From contig NZ_DF967965.1 in assembly GCF_001050195.2 (NCBI RefSeq), forward strand, positions 1,906,960-1,970,959: a stretch of 64,000 bases of DNA. The letters are read 5' to 3'. This document shows, one piece after another, positions 18,589 through 27,259 of the stretch. A model generated the notes under the pieces. That model saw only the letters and a program-made list of their open reading frames with translations, had not been told where the DNA came from and ran no database searches. How positions within the stretch are numbered: the stretch's first letter is position 1; each line of letters begins with the position of its first letter. Source of the DNA: Anaerolinea thermolimosa (GTDB lineage: Bacteria; Chloroflexota; Anaerolineae; Anaerolineales; Anaerolineaceae). The translations under genes and the position numbers were made by a program.

Positions 18589-19614
18589 ATGAAAGCCATG
18601 GTTTTGACTGAAATCGGCGACCTGAGCACAAACCCCTCCCCCCTTTCCTTACAGGACCTGCCTCTTCCTCCGCTGAAACCGGATGAGGTGTTGATCAAAG
18701 TATCCGTATGCGGGGTTTGTCATACAGAACTGGATGAGATCGAAGGCCGCACCCCGCCAGCCTTTTTACCCATCGTACCCGGGCATCAAGTGGTAGGCAC
18801 GGTAATCGATCGTGGGTCTGAGGCTCATACCCCCATCGGAACCCGGGTGGGAGTGGCCTGGATTTTTGACTCCTGTGGAGAGTGTATCTATTGCCTGTCA
18901 GGAAGGGAAAACCTTTGTCCACAATTCCGGGCAACGGGGCGCGATGCTCATGGAGGGTATGCTGAAACCATGATTGCCCGTGAAGCCTTTATTCATACCA
19001 TTCCTGAGAACCTGAGCGATTCCGCCGCCGCTCCCATGCTGTGTGCAGGTGCCATTGGCTACCGTTCTCTCCGACTGGCTGAGGTTTCCTCTGGAAAGGT
19101 ACTTGGACTGGCAGGTTTTGGCGCTTCAGCCCATCTGGTACTCAAGCTGGTTCGTTATCGGTGGCCCGATGTACGTGTCATCGTATTCGCCCGCAATCCT
19201 GCTGAACAGGAATTTGCCCGCTCCCTGGGGGCGGTCTGGGCTGGCGGTTTTTCAGATCTTCCACCCGAACCAGTGGACAGCATCATCGATACCACCCCCG
19301 TTTGGAAACCCGTTGTATCCGTTCTTCCTCATCTCAAGCCAGGAGGGCGGCTGGTCATCAACGCGATTCGTAAAGAAAATACTGATCGCTCAGCTTTACT
19401 TGACCTGGATTATGCTTGCCACCTCTGGATGGAAAAAGAAATAAAAAGCGTGGCCAATGTAACCCGCACCGATGTGCGCGAGTTTCTCAAACTGGCGGCA
19501 GAAGCCTCCATTGTGCCAGAAATTCGAGAATTCTCCCTGGCTGATGCCAACCACGCCCTGCAAGAAATGAAACAGGGAGGCGTTCCCGGTGCAAAAGTAT
19601 TACGTATTGGCTAA
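18589..19614 (+). CDS. zinc-dependent alcohol dehydrogenase (MDR family)
   Basis: A 341-residue medium-chain dehydrogenase. The catalytic zinc site is CGVCHTELDEIEG (Cys and His) with GHQVVG, and the structural zinc site has all four cysteines (CGECIYCLSGRENLC). The nucleotide-binding segment LGLAGFGASAH is close to the usual GxGxxG. It would oxidise an alcohol or reduce an aldehyde with NAD(P). Sequence type is that of the AdhA/YjgB-like subgroup. It stands between two terminators with the KDG kinase gene, so a role in sugar-derived aldehyde or alcohol metabolism is likely; the substrate is not evident. Confidence 0.85.
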   Translation: MKAMVLTEIGDLSTNPSPLSLQDLPLPPLKPDEVLIKVSVCGVCHTELDEIEGRTPPAFLPIVPGHQVVGTVIDRGSEAHTPIGTRVGVAWIFDSCGECIYCLSGRENLCPQFRATGRDAHGGYAETMIAREAFIHTIPENLSDSAAAPMLCAGAIGYRSLRLAEVSSGKVLGLAGFGASAHLVLKLVRYRWPDVRVIVFARNPAEQEFARSLGAVWAGGFSDLPPEPVDSIIDTTPVWKPVVSVLPHLKPGGRLVINAIRKENTDRSALLDLDYACHLWMEKEIKSVANVTRTDVREFLKLAAEASIVPEIREFSLADANHALQEMKQGGVPGAKVLRIG

Positions 19615-19668
19615 AAGAATTTCCAGGTTCGGTTAAAATCAACTCATCTCAAAAACGGGAGGGTATTC

Positions 19669-20709
19669 ATGACCACTACAGTCGTAACCTTTGGTGAAAT
19701 TATGTTGCGGCTTCAGCCGCCCTCTTTCCAACGCTTTATTCAGGCGCGCTCTCTGGATGTGATTTACGGAGGCGGCGAAGCCAACGTTGCAGTTACCCTG
19801 GCGAATTTTGGCGCCCGCGCCCGGTTTGTCACCCGCTTGCCCGCTCATGATATTGGTGAAGCCTGTCTGGCTTATCTGCGCCAATTCAATGTCGATTGTT
19901 CGCATATCATTCGCGGTGGTGACCGGCTTGGGATTTACTTCATTGAGGCCGGAGCGGCACAACGTGGTTCAAAAGTGATTTACGATCGCGCCAATTCAAG
20001 CTTTGCCACTATCAAGCCTGGAATGATCAACTGGGGCTCGGTGTTTACTGATGTTGACTGGTTCCACTTTACCGGTATCACCCCGGCTGTATCTCAGGGG
20101 GCCGCAGAAACCTGCCTTGAGGCGGTAAAGGCCGCCAAGGCCCAGGGGATCACGATTTCTTGCGACTTAAATTATCGAAAGAACCTCTGGAAGTGGGGTA
20201 AAACCGCCAGCGAAGTCATGCCAGAACTGGTGGAGAATTGCGACATCGCCATCGGGAACGAAGAAGACGCCGAGAAAGTTTTCGGCATCAAAGCCCCGGA
20301 AGTAGATGTTCAGGCAGGGAAAGTGTCTGCTGAATCTTACCAGTATGTGGCAGAGAAGCTCGCCGAACGCTTCCCCAACCTGAAAACCATCGCCATCACC
20401 CTGCGTGGATCGCGTTCAGCCAGCCACAACACCTGGTCAGGCGTCCTCTGGCAGCGCAATGGGGGATTCTTTACCGCCCCCACGTTTGACATACTTCCCA
20501 TCATTGATCGCGTGGGTGGAGGAGATGCCTTTGCAGGTGGGTTAATCTACGCATTACGCGAGAAATCCTCCGATCCTGCTTATGCTCTTCGTTTTGCTGT
20601 GGCGGCTTCTTGCCTCAAACACAGCATCATCGGCGATTTCAACCTGGTGAGCAAGTCGGAGGTTGAAGCTATCCTGGCTGGTGATACATCAGGGCGGGTC
20701 TCTCGATAA
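19669..20709 (+). CDS. kdgK: 2-dehydro-3-deoxygluconokinase (PfkB family)
   Basis: A 346-residue PfkB kinase. Segments typical of KDG kinases are GGEANVAVTLANFGARARFV at about residue 38, YFIEAGAAQRGSKVIYDRANSSF near 100 (the YDRA motif marks KDG-type members) and the catalytic RVGGGDAFAGGLIYAL near the C-terminus with its general-base Asp. It phosphorylates 2-keto-3-deoxygluconate to KDPG in the cytoplasm. KDPG aldolase is encoded 5 kb away in this window, which supplies the next step to pyruvate and glyceraldehyde 3-phosphate. A GGGAGG ribosome site precedes the ATG and a terminator follows. Confidence 0.85.
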   Translation: MTTTVVTFGEIMLRLQPPSFQRFIQARSLDVIYGGGEANVAVTLANFGARARFVTRLPAHDIGEACLAYLRQFNVDCSHIIRGGDRLGIYFIEAGAAQRGSKVIYDRANSSFATIKPGMINWGSVFTDVDWFHFTGITPAVSQGAAETCLEAVKAAKAQGITISCDLNYRKNLWKWGKTASEVMPELVENCDIAIGNEEDAEKVFGIKAPEVDVQAGKVSAESYQYVAEKLAERFPNLKTIAITLRGSRSASHNTWSGVLWQRNGGFFTAPTFDILPIIDRVGGGDAFAGGLIYALREKSSDPAYALRFAVAASCLKHSIIGDFNLVSKSEVEAILAGDTSGRVSR

Positions 20710-20735
20710 CCCCCCTTTCCTGACAGAACCCCTTA

Positions 20736-20766
20736 CCCCTGAAGCGATTTGCTTCAGGGGTTTTTT
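20736..20766 (+). terminator. intrinsic terminator after kdgK
   Basis: Perfect 10-bp stem CCCCTGAAGC/GCTTCAGGGG (20736-20745 with 20751-20760), 5-nt loop and a T6 tract. Confidence 0.9.
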
Positions 20767-20904
20767 AACCCTTCCTTCACGAGGCTCGTTCTAAAAATTC
20801 ATGCTAACATCATTCTGAGAACGTTCAACTTTTTTAGTAGCCACTTGACCTGTAAATTTGGAATCGATCTCATTTTATCCTCTCCGATAATCTGGAGGTG
20901 CAAA

Positions 20905-21858
20905 ATGCGCATTGTTATTATTGGAGGAACAGGGCATATCGGTACATACCTGGTACCGCGCCTGGTCAGAAGCGGCCATGAGGTCATCGTGATTACACGC
21001 GGGCAGAGTCAGCCATACCAGCTTCACGAAGCCTGGCACGATGTCCGGAAGGTGACACTCGATCGCACTGCCACCGAAGCGGATGGAAGCTTTGGCCCAA
21101 CTATCCGCTCACTGAAACCTGATGTGGTCATGGATCTGCTTTGCTTTACACCTGAAAGTGCGCGTCACCTGGTTGACTCTCTTCGGGGTCACATCCAGTT
21201 ACTGGTTCACTGCGGAACGGTCTGGGTGCGCGGATATGGGAGTGAAGTTCCTGCCACTGAAGACCACCCTCGCAACCCCCTTACCGAATACGGTTCCAGG
21301 AAAAACCAGATCGAAGCATTACTGTTGGAGCAGGCCCGAATTCACGGCTTCCCCGCCAGCATCCTCCATCCTGGCCACATCGTTGGGCCTGGCTGGGTGC
21401 CTGTTGGGCCAACCGCCTGCCACGACCCTGCGGCTATTGGCCGTCTGTTGCGCGGTGAAGAGGTGGTACTGCCTCATCTCGGCATGGAGACACTTCATCA
21501 TGTCCATGCGGATGATGTGGCTCAGGCATTTGAAAAAACCATATCTCACTGGCGAAATGCTGTGGGCGAAAGCTTCTTTGTGGTCTCTCCTGCCGCTCTG
21601 ACCCTGCGTGGGTTTGCTGAGTCGCTGGCAGCGCGTTTCCAGATTCAACCCAATCTCCGCTTCGCCTCGCTGGAAGAGTGGCTGAAAACCATTCCAGAAG
21701 AATTCCACGAGAGTGCACTGGCCCACATTCGTCACAGTTCCAATTGCTCAATCGAAAAAGCCCGCAAATTACTGGATTATCAGCCCCGTTATTCATCTCT
21801 GGATGCTGTCGAAGAATCGGTACGCTGGCTGATCGAACACGGTCAAATCTGCATGTAA
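20905..21858 (+). CDS. NAD-dependent epimerase/dehydratase (extended SDR)
   Basis: The true start is the ATG at 20905 after CTGGAGGTG; the frame is open further upstream into the terminator, which I discount. The 317-residue product begins MRIVIIGGTGHIGTYLVPRL, the GxxGxxG nucleotide site of extended short-chain dehydrogenases. The active-site Tyr/Lys is probably YGSRKNQIE (YxxxK). HPGHIVGPGW and HHVHADDVAQAFEK fit the substrate-side segments. It is likely to epimerise, dehydrate or oxidise a sugar or nucleotide sugar. It opens a four-gene run with an isomerase, a kinase and an aldolase, so it may feed that pathway. Confidence 0.8.
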   Translation: MRIVIIGGTGHIGTYLVPRLVRSGHEVIVITRGQSQPYQLHEAWHDVRKVTLDRTATEADGSFGPTIRSLKPDVVMDLLCFTPESARHLVDSLRGHIQLLVHCGTVWVRGYGSEVPATEDHPRNPLTEYGSRKNQIEALLLEQARIHGFPASILHPGHIVGPGWVPVGPTACHDPAAIGRLLRGEEVVLPHLGMETLHHVHADDVAQAFEKTISHWRNAVGESFFVVSPAALTLRGFAESLAARFQIQPNLRFASLEEWLKTIPEEFHESALAHIRHSSNCSIEKARKLLDYQPRYSSLDAVEESVRWLIEHGQICM

Positions 21859-21875
21859 TCCACAGGGAGGTTCTC

Positions 21876-23339
21876 ATGGCCCCGACGAGAGTCAAAATCG
21901 GTTTCGTTCCTACCCTCCGCGGGGGCTGGGGGCCAGTTTCAGACTGGTGTGCCCGAATGCGTGAGGATGGTATTCGGTTCCTCCAACAGATCGACGGCCT
22001 CGAACTGGTTTACCCCCGCCCACACCCCGAAGATCCATCAGCCATTGTTCCCGAGGGCGGTTATGTTCCTGATGGCGTTGTATGTAATCTTGATCATGCC
22101 GAAGCGGTTGCAGCATACTTTGCCCGTGAGAAAGTAGATGGCATCGTTATCGGAGCACTCAATTTTGGTGATGAACGCAGCGCATCGAAGATTGCCGAGT
22201 TATTGAAGGTGCCTGTGATGTTATATGCCACCAAAGAGCCTCCCGTTCCTGAAGGCCCCAGCCTTGCACGTGTCTCCGACTCTTACTGCGGAACGCTTTC
22301 GATTGCCGCAGGTTTATACCGTCGTAAGCTTCCCTTCCATTTCGCCGGGATCCTTCTGGCTGATGAACCTGCCTTTCGGCATGAAGCCGAGGTCTTCCTG
22401 CGTGCTGTGGCAGTGGTAAAGTCTCTGAGGAATGCACGCATCGGGCAAATCGGTTTGCGGCCCTCCGGGTTCGAAACGGTGGCCTATGATGAAAAAGCCA
22501 TGATTCAGAAGTTCGGCCAGAACGTCATTTATCTTGACCTGGCCGACCTGGTGCATCGCGCCCAAGAATACCTTGATGAAGACCCAAGGCTTGCGGAGAT
22601 CACCCGGCGCACCCGGCAGAGTGTCGCACAGATTACTGTTGCTGAAGAATGGCTTCAAAAAGCCGCCCGCCTGGAACTGTCCATTCGCGAATTCTGGCAG
22701 AATGCTCGACTTTCCGCCATGGCCATGTCATGCTGGCCATCGATTCAGCGCATGTATGGAATCTCTGTGTGCGCCATTTTCGGAAAACTTACCGGTGATG
22801 GTCTCTTAACCGCGTGTGAAGCCGATGTCATCGGCGCCCTTTCCATGTTGACTCAGCACGCCGCCTCGCTTCACCAGGCAATTCCTCATTTCATCGATTG
22901 GACCATTCAACACCGAGACCATCCCAACCGTTTTCTAGCCTGGCATTGCGGAAACGCCCCAACCTGCCTTGCCGCCGATCCTTCTCGAACAGCCCTCCGA
23001 AGCCGTCAGGATATGCTCGGAGTCCTGCCACCTGATCCCTGCGATGATCAGGCCGGCCTTTATCAATTCCAGCTGCGCCCGGGCCCGGTGACTCTTTGCC
23101 GCCTGGCCGAATATGATGGTCAATGGAAAATGCTCATTGCTTCTGGAGAAATCATCCCTTCGGATGAAACCCTCACCGGCACGTGGGCATGGGTACAGGT
23201 TCGAGACCATCATCTTCTTTACCGCACGCTCGTGGAAGAAGGGTTCATCCACCATGCCAGCCTCATCCATGGCAACCAGAGGGATTCTCTTTTACTCGCC
23301 TGTAAGTTTCTGGATATCAGACCTGTATTGATAGAATGA
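21876..23339 (+). CDS. L-fucose/L-arabinose isomerase-like protein
   Basis: With ATG 21876, after CAGGGAGG, the product has 487 residues. It resembles the fucose/arabinose isomerase fold: an N-terminal Rossmann-like half (KIGFVPTLRGGWGP, then VDGIVIGALNFGDERSA), a middle part (IGQIGLRPSGFETVAYDE) and a C-terminal half with TACEADVIGALSMLT and a region rich in His and Cys (LAWHCGNAPTCL). This family interconverts aldoses and ketoses with a metal ion, though many relatives have other or unknown substrates. It is translationally coupled (ATGA) to a PfkB kinase and then an aldolase, which suggests an isomerise, phosphorylate, cleave route. Confidence 0.75.
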   Translation: MAPTRVKIGFVPTLRGGWGPVSDWCARMREDGIRFLQQIDGLELVYPRPHPEDPSAIVPEGGYVPDGVVCNLDHAEAVAAYFAREKVDGIVIGALNFGDERSASKIAELLKVPVMLYATKEPPVPEGPSLARVSDSYCGTLSIAAGLYRRKLPFHFAGILLADEPAFRHEAEVFLRAVAVVKSLRNARIGQIGLRPSGFETVAYDEKAMIQKFGQNVIYLDLADLVHRAQEYLDEDPRLAEITRRTRQSVAQITVAEEWLQKAARLELSIREFWQNARLSAMAMSCWPSIQRMYGISVCAIFGKLTGDGLLTACEADVIGALSMLTQHAASLHQAIPHFIDWTIQHRDHPNRFLAWHCGNAPTCLAADPSRTALRSRQDMLGVLPPDPCDDQAGLYQFQLRPGPVTLCRLAEYDGQWKMLIASGEIIPSDETLTGTWAWVQVRDHHLLYRTLVEEGFIHHASLIHGNQRDSLLLACKFLDIRPVLIE

Positions 23340-24313
23340 ACGCTTCCTCTCCTCGTCCATTACAAATTGTTGGCCTCGGAATGGCCACCATCGATGTATT
23401 GGTCAGGCTTACCGAAATGCCCACCTGGGAGAAGAATACCCGGATCGAGGAGTTAATTCTGGATGGCGGCGGTCCGGTCGGCACAGCCCTGGTGGCTGCC
23501 GCCCGCCTCGGCGCCCGAACAGGATTTTACGGTACCGCAGGGAATGACCCCACTGCCGATTTTAAATTGCACCTTTTTGAGAAAGAAGGTATAGACATCT
23601 CGCATGTGCTTCGTCGGCCCCTGCCTGAACCTCAAATTATCCTGGTTTGTGTCCATTCCCAAACCGGAGAGCGCACCTTTTTTGGAACCCCCTCTACCGG
23701 GGCTTTCCCGCTGCAACCTGAAGAACTGGACCGCTCTTATATCACCCAGGCGGAGATCCTCCATCTGGATGGCTTCCACCCCCGGGCCGCCATTCAAGCG
23801 GCCCGCTGGATGCGAGAAGAAGGTAAGCTCGTCGTCCTGGATGCCGGAAAAACCGAAGCCGAAGTCTCGCCCTCCATTCGCGAATTGATACCCTTTGTCC
23901 ATGTTCTCATCAGTGGAGACGGCTTTTCTCGTGCCCTTACCGGGATCAACGACCTCCATCAGGCTGGCCAGTGTATTCTTTTGATGGGACCGCGAATATA
24001 TGTGGAGACTCTTGGTGAGCGCGGAAGTTTTACCATTTCCTGCGATGAAGCCTTTTTCACTCCGGCTTATCCAGTTAAAGTAGTCGATACAACTGGCGCT
24101 GGAGATGTCTTTCACGGAGCCTTTCTGGTTGGCCTTCTCAAACGATGGCCTCTGCGCGAGATCGCCCGATTTGCCTCTGCCGTCGCCGCCATCAAATGTA
24201 CCAGCCTGGGAGGAAGACGTGGAATTCCGTCTCTTCCTGAGGTTGAGGAATTTCTAAACCGAGATTACCTGCCCAAGGAGAATGAAGATGCCTCTTGTAT
24301 CCATTGTTCCTGA
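23336..24313 (+). CDS. PfkB-family carbohydrate kinase
   Basis: A 325-residue ribokinase-type kinase. N-terminal GLGMATIDVLVRL and DGGGPVGTALVAAARLGA bind the sugar; VDTTGAGDVFHGAFLVGLL is the C-terminal signature with the catalytic Asp and anion hole. Its first 4 nt overlap the isomerase gene and its 3' end overlaps the aldolase start by 26 nt, so the three are one translational unit. Substrate specificity cannot be called; the context points to a ketose or its 1-phosphate. Confidence 0.8.
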   Translation: MNASSPRPLQIVGLGMATIDVLVRLTEMPTWEKNTRIEELILDGGGPVGTALVAAARLGARTGFYGTAGNDPTADFKLHLFEKEGIDISHVLRRPLPEPQIILVCVHSQTGERTFFGTPSTGAFPLQPEELDRSYITQAEILHLDGFHPRAAIQAARWMREEGKLVVLDAGKTEAEVSPSIRELIPFVHVLISGDGFSRALTGINDLHQAGQCILLMGPRIYVETLGERGSFTISCDEAFFTPAYPVKVVDTTGAGDVFHGAFLVGLLKRWPLREIARFASAVAAIKCTSLGGRRGIPSLPEVEEFLNRDYLPKENEDASCIHCS

Positions 24314-25157
24314 ACTGATTCGGGCCCGCAATATGGGCTATGCCATTCCTTCCTTCAATGTGTTTGAACCCCATGCAGTGGATGGTTTGATTTCGGCTTT
24401 ACAAAAGAGTGCGGCCCCCTGTATTTTTGGGGTCTACTCCGGCTGCCTGAAAGAAGCCAACATCCGCGCGTTCGCCGCTTATTTACGCGAACGGGTCAAT
24501 CAATTAGAGGTTCCTGCCTCGATCATGCTCGACCATGGCGAAAACCTGGAACAGGTGCAACTCGCCCTCGACCTTGGCTTCACCGATGTGATGATCGATG
24601 CTTCCCGGCTACCTTTCGAAGAGAATATTGCAAAAACCCGTGAAGTGGTGCAACTCGCCAGGCATTACGGCGCCGGGATCGAAGCCGAACTGGGCCACGT
24701 TGGGCTGGGAGATCAATACAATCAGTTTGGTGGCGCTCGTAAAGGCTTCACCGACCCGCGCCTGGTGGCGGAATTCTTAGAAAAAACCGGCGTCGATTTT
24801 CTCGCCATTGCCTTTGGAAATGCCCACGGAGAGTATCAGAGCGAGCCCCGGCTCGACCTGGATTTGGTGCGCGAGGTTCGCGATAAAGTATCCATTCCAC
24901 TGGTCATGCACGGTGGAACCGGTTTAACCGATGACCAGTACCGCGAAGTCATTCGGGCGGGAATTTCAAAGATTAATTATTTCACCGGGTTAAATAAAGC
25001 CGCTACCGCGCGGATGATCCGCGCGGCTGCGGAACCTGGGGCTACCATGTTTGGCATCCTCTCAGCATTGCGTGAGGCTTATGAGGAAACCTGCATCCAT
25101 TACCTGGAGGTATTCGGGGCAGCCGGCCAGGCTTCCTCTACGTCTCAAGCCAGGTGA
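24288..25157 (+). CDS. class II fructose/tagatose-bisphosphate aldolase-like protein
   Basis: Two in-frame ATGs stand at 24282 and 24288. AAGGAG at 24275-24280 is 7 nt from the second and 1 nt from the first, so I use 24288 (289 residues, MPLVSIVPELIRARNMGYAI). Zinc ligands are visible in MLDHGENLEQV (His), VMHGGTGL (His) and ELGHVGLG. The family splits ketose (bis)phosphates into DHAP and an aldehyde in the cytoplasm. The gene closes the isomerase/kinase/aldolase run. Its last 20 nt overlap the convergent ThuA-like gene. Confidence 0.85.
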   Translation: MPLVSIVPELIRARNMGYAIPSFNVFEPHAVDGLISALQKSAAPCIFGVYSGCLKEANIRAFAAYLRERVNQLEVPASIMLDHGENLEQVQLALDLGFTDVMIDASRLPFEENIAKTREVVQLARHYGAGIEAELGHVGLGDQYNQFGGARKGFTDPRLVAEFLEKTGVDFLAIAFGNAHGEYQSEPRLDLDLVREVRDKVSIPLVMHGGTGLTDDQYREVIRAGISKINYFTGLNKAATARMIRAAAEPGATMFGILSALREAYEETCIHYLEVFGAAGQASSTSQAR

Positions 25158-25785
25158 GCGCCTGAAGCATTAATCGTTGGTAGGCCGGGTTTAGCCATAC
25201 TTCAGCCGAGTGCCCCATCGCAATATAGGCCACCCGGCCTTTTCCTTCGGTTTTACTCCAAACCATCGGGAACGCCACTCCGCGGTCAATGGCCACCATG
25301 TGTAAGTCAACCGGCGAAACCATTTCCTGGATATAAAACTCATCCAGCACACTGAAAGCTCCTACATCCTGAATAATGGGATGGGGTTTGGCCAGAGGAT
25401 ACACAGTAAAATGGAATGCCGGGGGGTGAGAAACAAAAACACCCCCTATCAGCTGACCAAGCTCCGGGCTTGAATCCGCCAGAACGGTAGCCGCGTGAAC
25501 CGCCAGGAGACCACCGCCATTCTTCAACCAGGATGACAGGGCTTTCACCTGTTCATCTTCCATCTTTTCGGGGCCTGTATCGTTGTAGCCCTCCCGGTGA
25601 GGGCCCAGGCAGGTGTAACTGACCACGGTTGTGATTTCATCTTCCTTCAGGCGGAGCAAACGGTTCAGATCATAAGTGGCTTCAACCTGCCAGCCTTCTT
25701 TCTCAAAAAAAGGTTGGAATACCGCTCGAAACCCTTCGAAATCGTGCCAGATTCCCCCCAGAATAAAGAGTAACTTACCTTTCAT
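25138..25785 (-). CDS. ThuA-like (trehalose utilisation) domain protein
   Basis: A 215-residue protein of glutamine-amidotransferase-like fold. Segments LLFILGGIWHDFEGF, DEQVKALSSWLKNGGGLLAVHAAT, FVSHPPAFHFTVYPLAKPHP and GKGRVAYIAMGHSAEVW match ThuA proteins, which occur in sugar-use loci and are linked to disaccharide or keto-sugar metabolism; the chemistry remains uncertain. Its start is 3 nt past the stop of the KDPG aldolase gene, so the two form an operon. Its 3' end overlaps the convergent aldolase gene. Confidence 0.75.
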   Translation of the reverse strand: MKGKLLFILGGIWHDFEGFRAVFQPFFEKEGWQVEATYDLNRLLRLKEDEITTVVSYTCLGPHREGYNDTGPEKMEDEQVKALSSWLKNGGGLLAVHAATVLADSSPELGQLIGGVFVSHPPAFHFTVYPLAKPHPIIQDVGAFSVLDEFYIQEMVSPVDLHMVAIDRGVAFPMVWSKTEGKGRVAYIAMGHSAEVWLNPAYQRLMLQALTWLET

Positions 25786-25788
25786 ACC

Positions 25789-26445
25789 TCATCCTTTAAC
25801 CTGTTCTCTGGCACCTTGCACAGCCCGGACAAACTCCGCCGCCTTTTGGGTAATTTCAGTAAACCGCCCCTCTTTGGCCAGGTTCGGGGGACAAAGCTCG
25901 CTCCCCGCCCCCACCCCAAAAACGCCCGCGGCGAACCATTCACCTACGTTGGCGGCGCTTACCCCGCCTGTGGGCATGATAGGGATATACGGAAACGGTC
26001 CTTTGAGGGCCTTAACGTACGCCGGGCCAGTGAGCGAACCCGGGAATAGCTTAACCACATCCGAGCCCATTTGATACGCCGCAAAAATTTCAGTGGGCGT
26101 AAGAGCACCGATCATGGTTGGAACGCCAGACTCAACCATGGCTTTACACAATGCTGGTTCACCCATCGGGCTAACCAGGAACTTCGCTCCCGCGCCCAGA
26201 GCTTCTTCTACCTGCTCTGGCCTGGTTAATGTTCCCATTCCAAGGACGATCTTATCGCCAAACGTCACGTTCAATTGCCGCACAACTTCAGCTGCATTTG
26301 GGGTGGAGTAGGTAATCTCAATTCCCAGAACCCCTCCGGCTACCAGCGCATCTACCATTTTCAAAGTAAGTTCTGGTGAAGGCCCCCGGATAACCGCGAC
26401 CAGCCCCAGTGCTTTCAACTTTTCAAGGGTTTGCTTCTTGTCCAT
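25789..26445 (-). CDS. eda: KDPG/KHG aldolase
   Basis: I start at ATG 26445 (MDKKQTLEKLKALG), 8 nt after GGAG; an upstream in-frame ATG would add 26 unlikely residues. The 218-residue product has the class I aldolase pattern: VAVIRG, then GIEITYSTPNA (Glu), GMGTLTRPEQVEEALGAGAKFLVSP with the Schiff-base region near FLVSP, then KLFPGSLTGPAYVKALKGPFPYIPIMPTGGV. It cleaves KDPG to pyruvate and glyceraldehyde 3-phosphate. With kdgK in the same region it completes the lower branch of an Entner-Doudoroff-type sugar-acid route. Confidence 0.9.
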   Translation of the reverse strand: MDKKQTLEKLKALGLVAVIRGPSPELTLKMVDALVAGGVLGIEITYSTPNAAEVVRQLNVTFGDKIVLGMGTLTRPEQVEEALGAGAKFLVSPMGEPALCKAMVESGVPTMIGALTPTEIFAAYQMGSDVVKLFPGSLTGPAYVKALKGPFPYIPIMPTGGVSAANVGEWFAAGVFGVGAGSELCPPNLAKEGRFTEITQKAAEFVRAVQGAREQVKG

Positions 26446-26631
26446 GGCTACTACTCCATCTTGAGTCAAAATAAGATGGGAAGGAAAAGCTCCAGCATCC
26501 TTCCTCTCAACATTATATAGCAAGTTCCGAGAAACACAGGCGGGGCCTGTTCGTTTTTTAAATCAACCAGCCTTTCCTTCCAATAAGCCTCCAGGTTGGA
26601 GTACAATACCCCCGGTACAGGAGGTGAAGGT

Positions 26632-27189
26632 ATGAAGGTCATCATTGTTCATTCCAGTCCCAACACCGATGGTCTGACCGCTGCCTGCGCAACTGCTTCA
26701 CAGGATGGGATTTCTCACGCCGGCCACGAAGCCCAAATTCTCGTGCTTAACCAAATGAACATCGGCCTTTGCCAGGCGTGTAACGATGGCTGGGGTACCT
26801 GCCGTACGCTTCACACCTGCCAGGTAGAAGACGGCTTCCAGGCACTCCATCAGCAAACCCTTCAGGCCGATGCTTTGGTTCTGGTTACCCCTGTCTACTG
26901 GGGAGAGATGAGCGAATCGGCTAAGGCATTTACTGACCGGCTTCGACGGTGCGAAGCTACACTCGGTAAAGAAAGCCGTATGGCGGGGAAACCCATCCTG
27001 TTAATTGCGGCTGCCGGGGGAAGCGGCAACGGAACCGTAACCTGTCTGCTGAGTCTGGAACGCTGGGCACAACACATTCAGGCCCGCGTTTTTGACCTGA
27101 TTACTGTCAATCGGTGGAGCCGCGATTATAAACTGCAAACGATCCAGGCGGCCTCTCATGCGTTGGTCGCCAGAGGATTCCCCGATTAA
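26632..27189 (+). CDS. NAD(P)H-dependent FMN reductase-like flavoprotein
   Basis: ATG 26632, after CAGGAGGTGAAGG, gives 185 residues. The fold is flavodoxin-like: MKVIIVHSSPNTDGLTAACA binds the FMN phosphate, and LVLVTPVYWGEMSESAKAFTDRL is the characteristic second flavin loop. Cysteines in LCQACNDGWGTCRTLHTCQ are typical of the iron-sulphur-flavoprotein subgroup and may bind a cluster. It probably transfers electrons or reduces small molecules in the cytoplasm. It stands alone between divergent and downstream genes; partner unknown. Confidence 0.75.
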   Translation: MKVIIVHSSPNTDGLTAACATASQDGISHAGHEAQILVLNQMNIGLCQACNDGWGTCRTLHTCQVEDGFQALHQQTLQADALVLVTPVYWGEMSESAKAFTDRLRRCEATLGKESRMAGKPILLIAAAGGSGNGTVTCLLSLERWAQHIQARVFDLITVNRWSRDYKLQTIQAASHALVARGFPD

Positions 27190-27259
27190 CTTACATCTTA
27201 CTAAAACAATCCTGTTAGAATTGACCGGGTATCACTGTCCCTTTGAGGAATTCCTCTGA

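Noticed and set aside
20749..20904. 52-residue N-terminal extension of the epimerase
   Set aside because: It begins inside the kdgK terminator and the true start has GGAGG plus a Rossmann motif directly after it.
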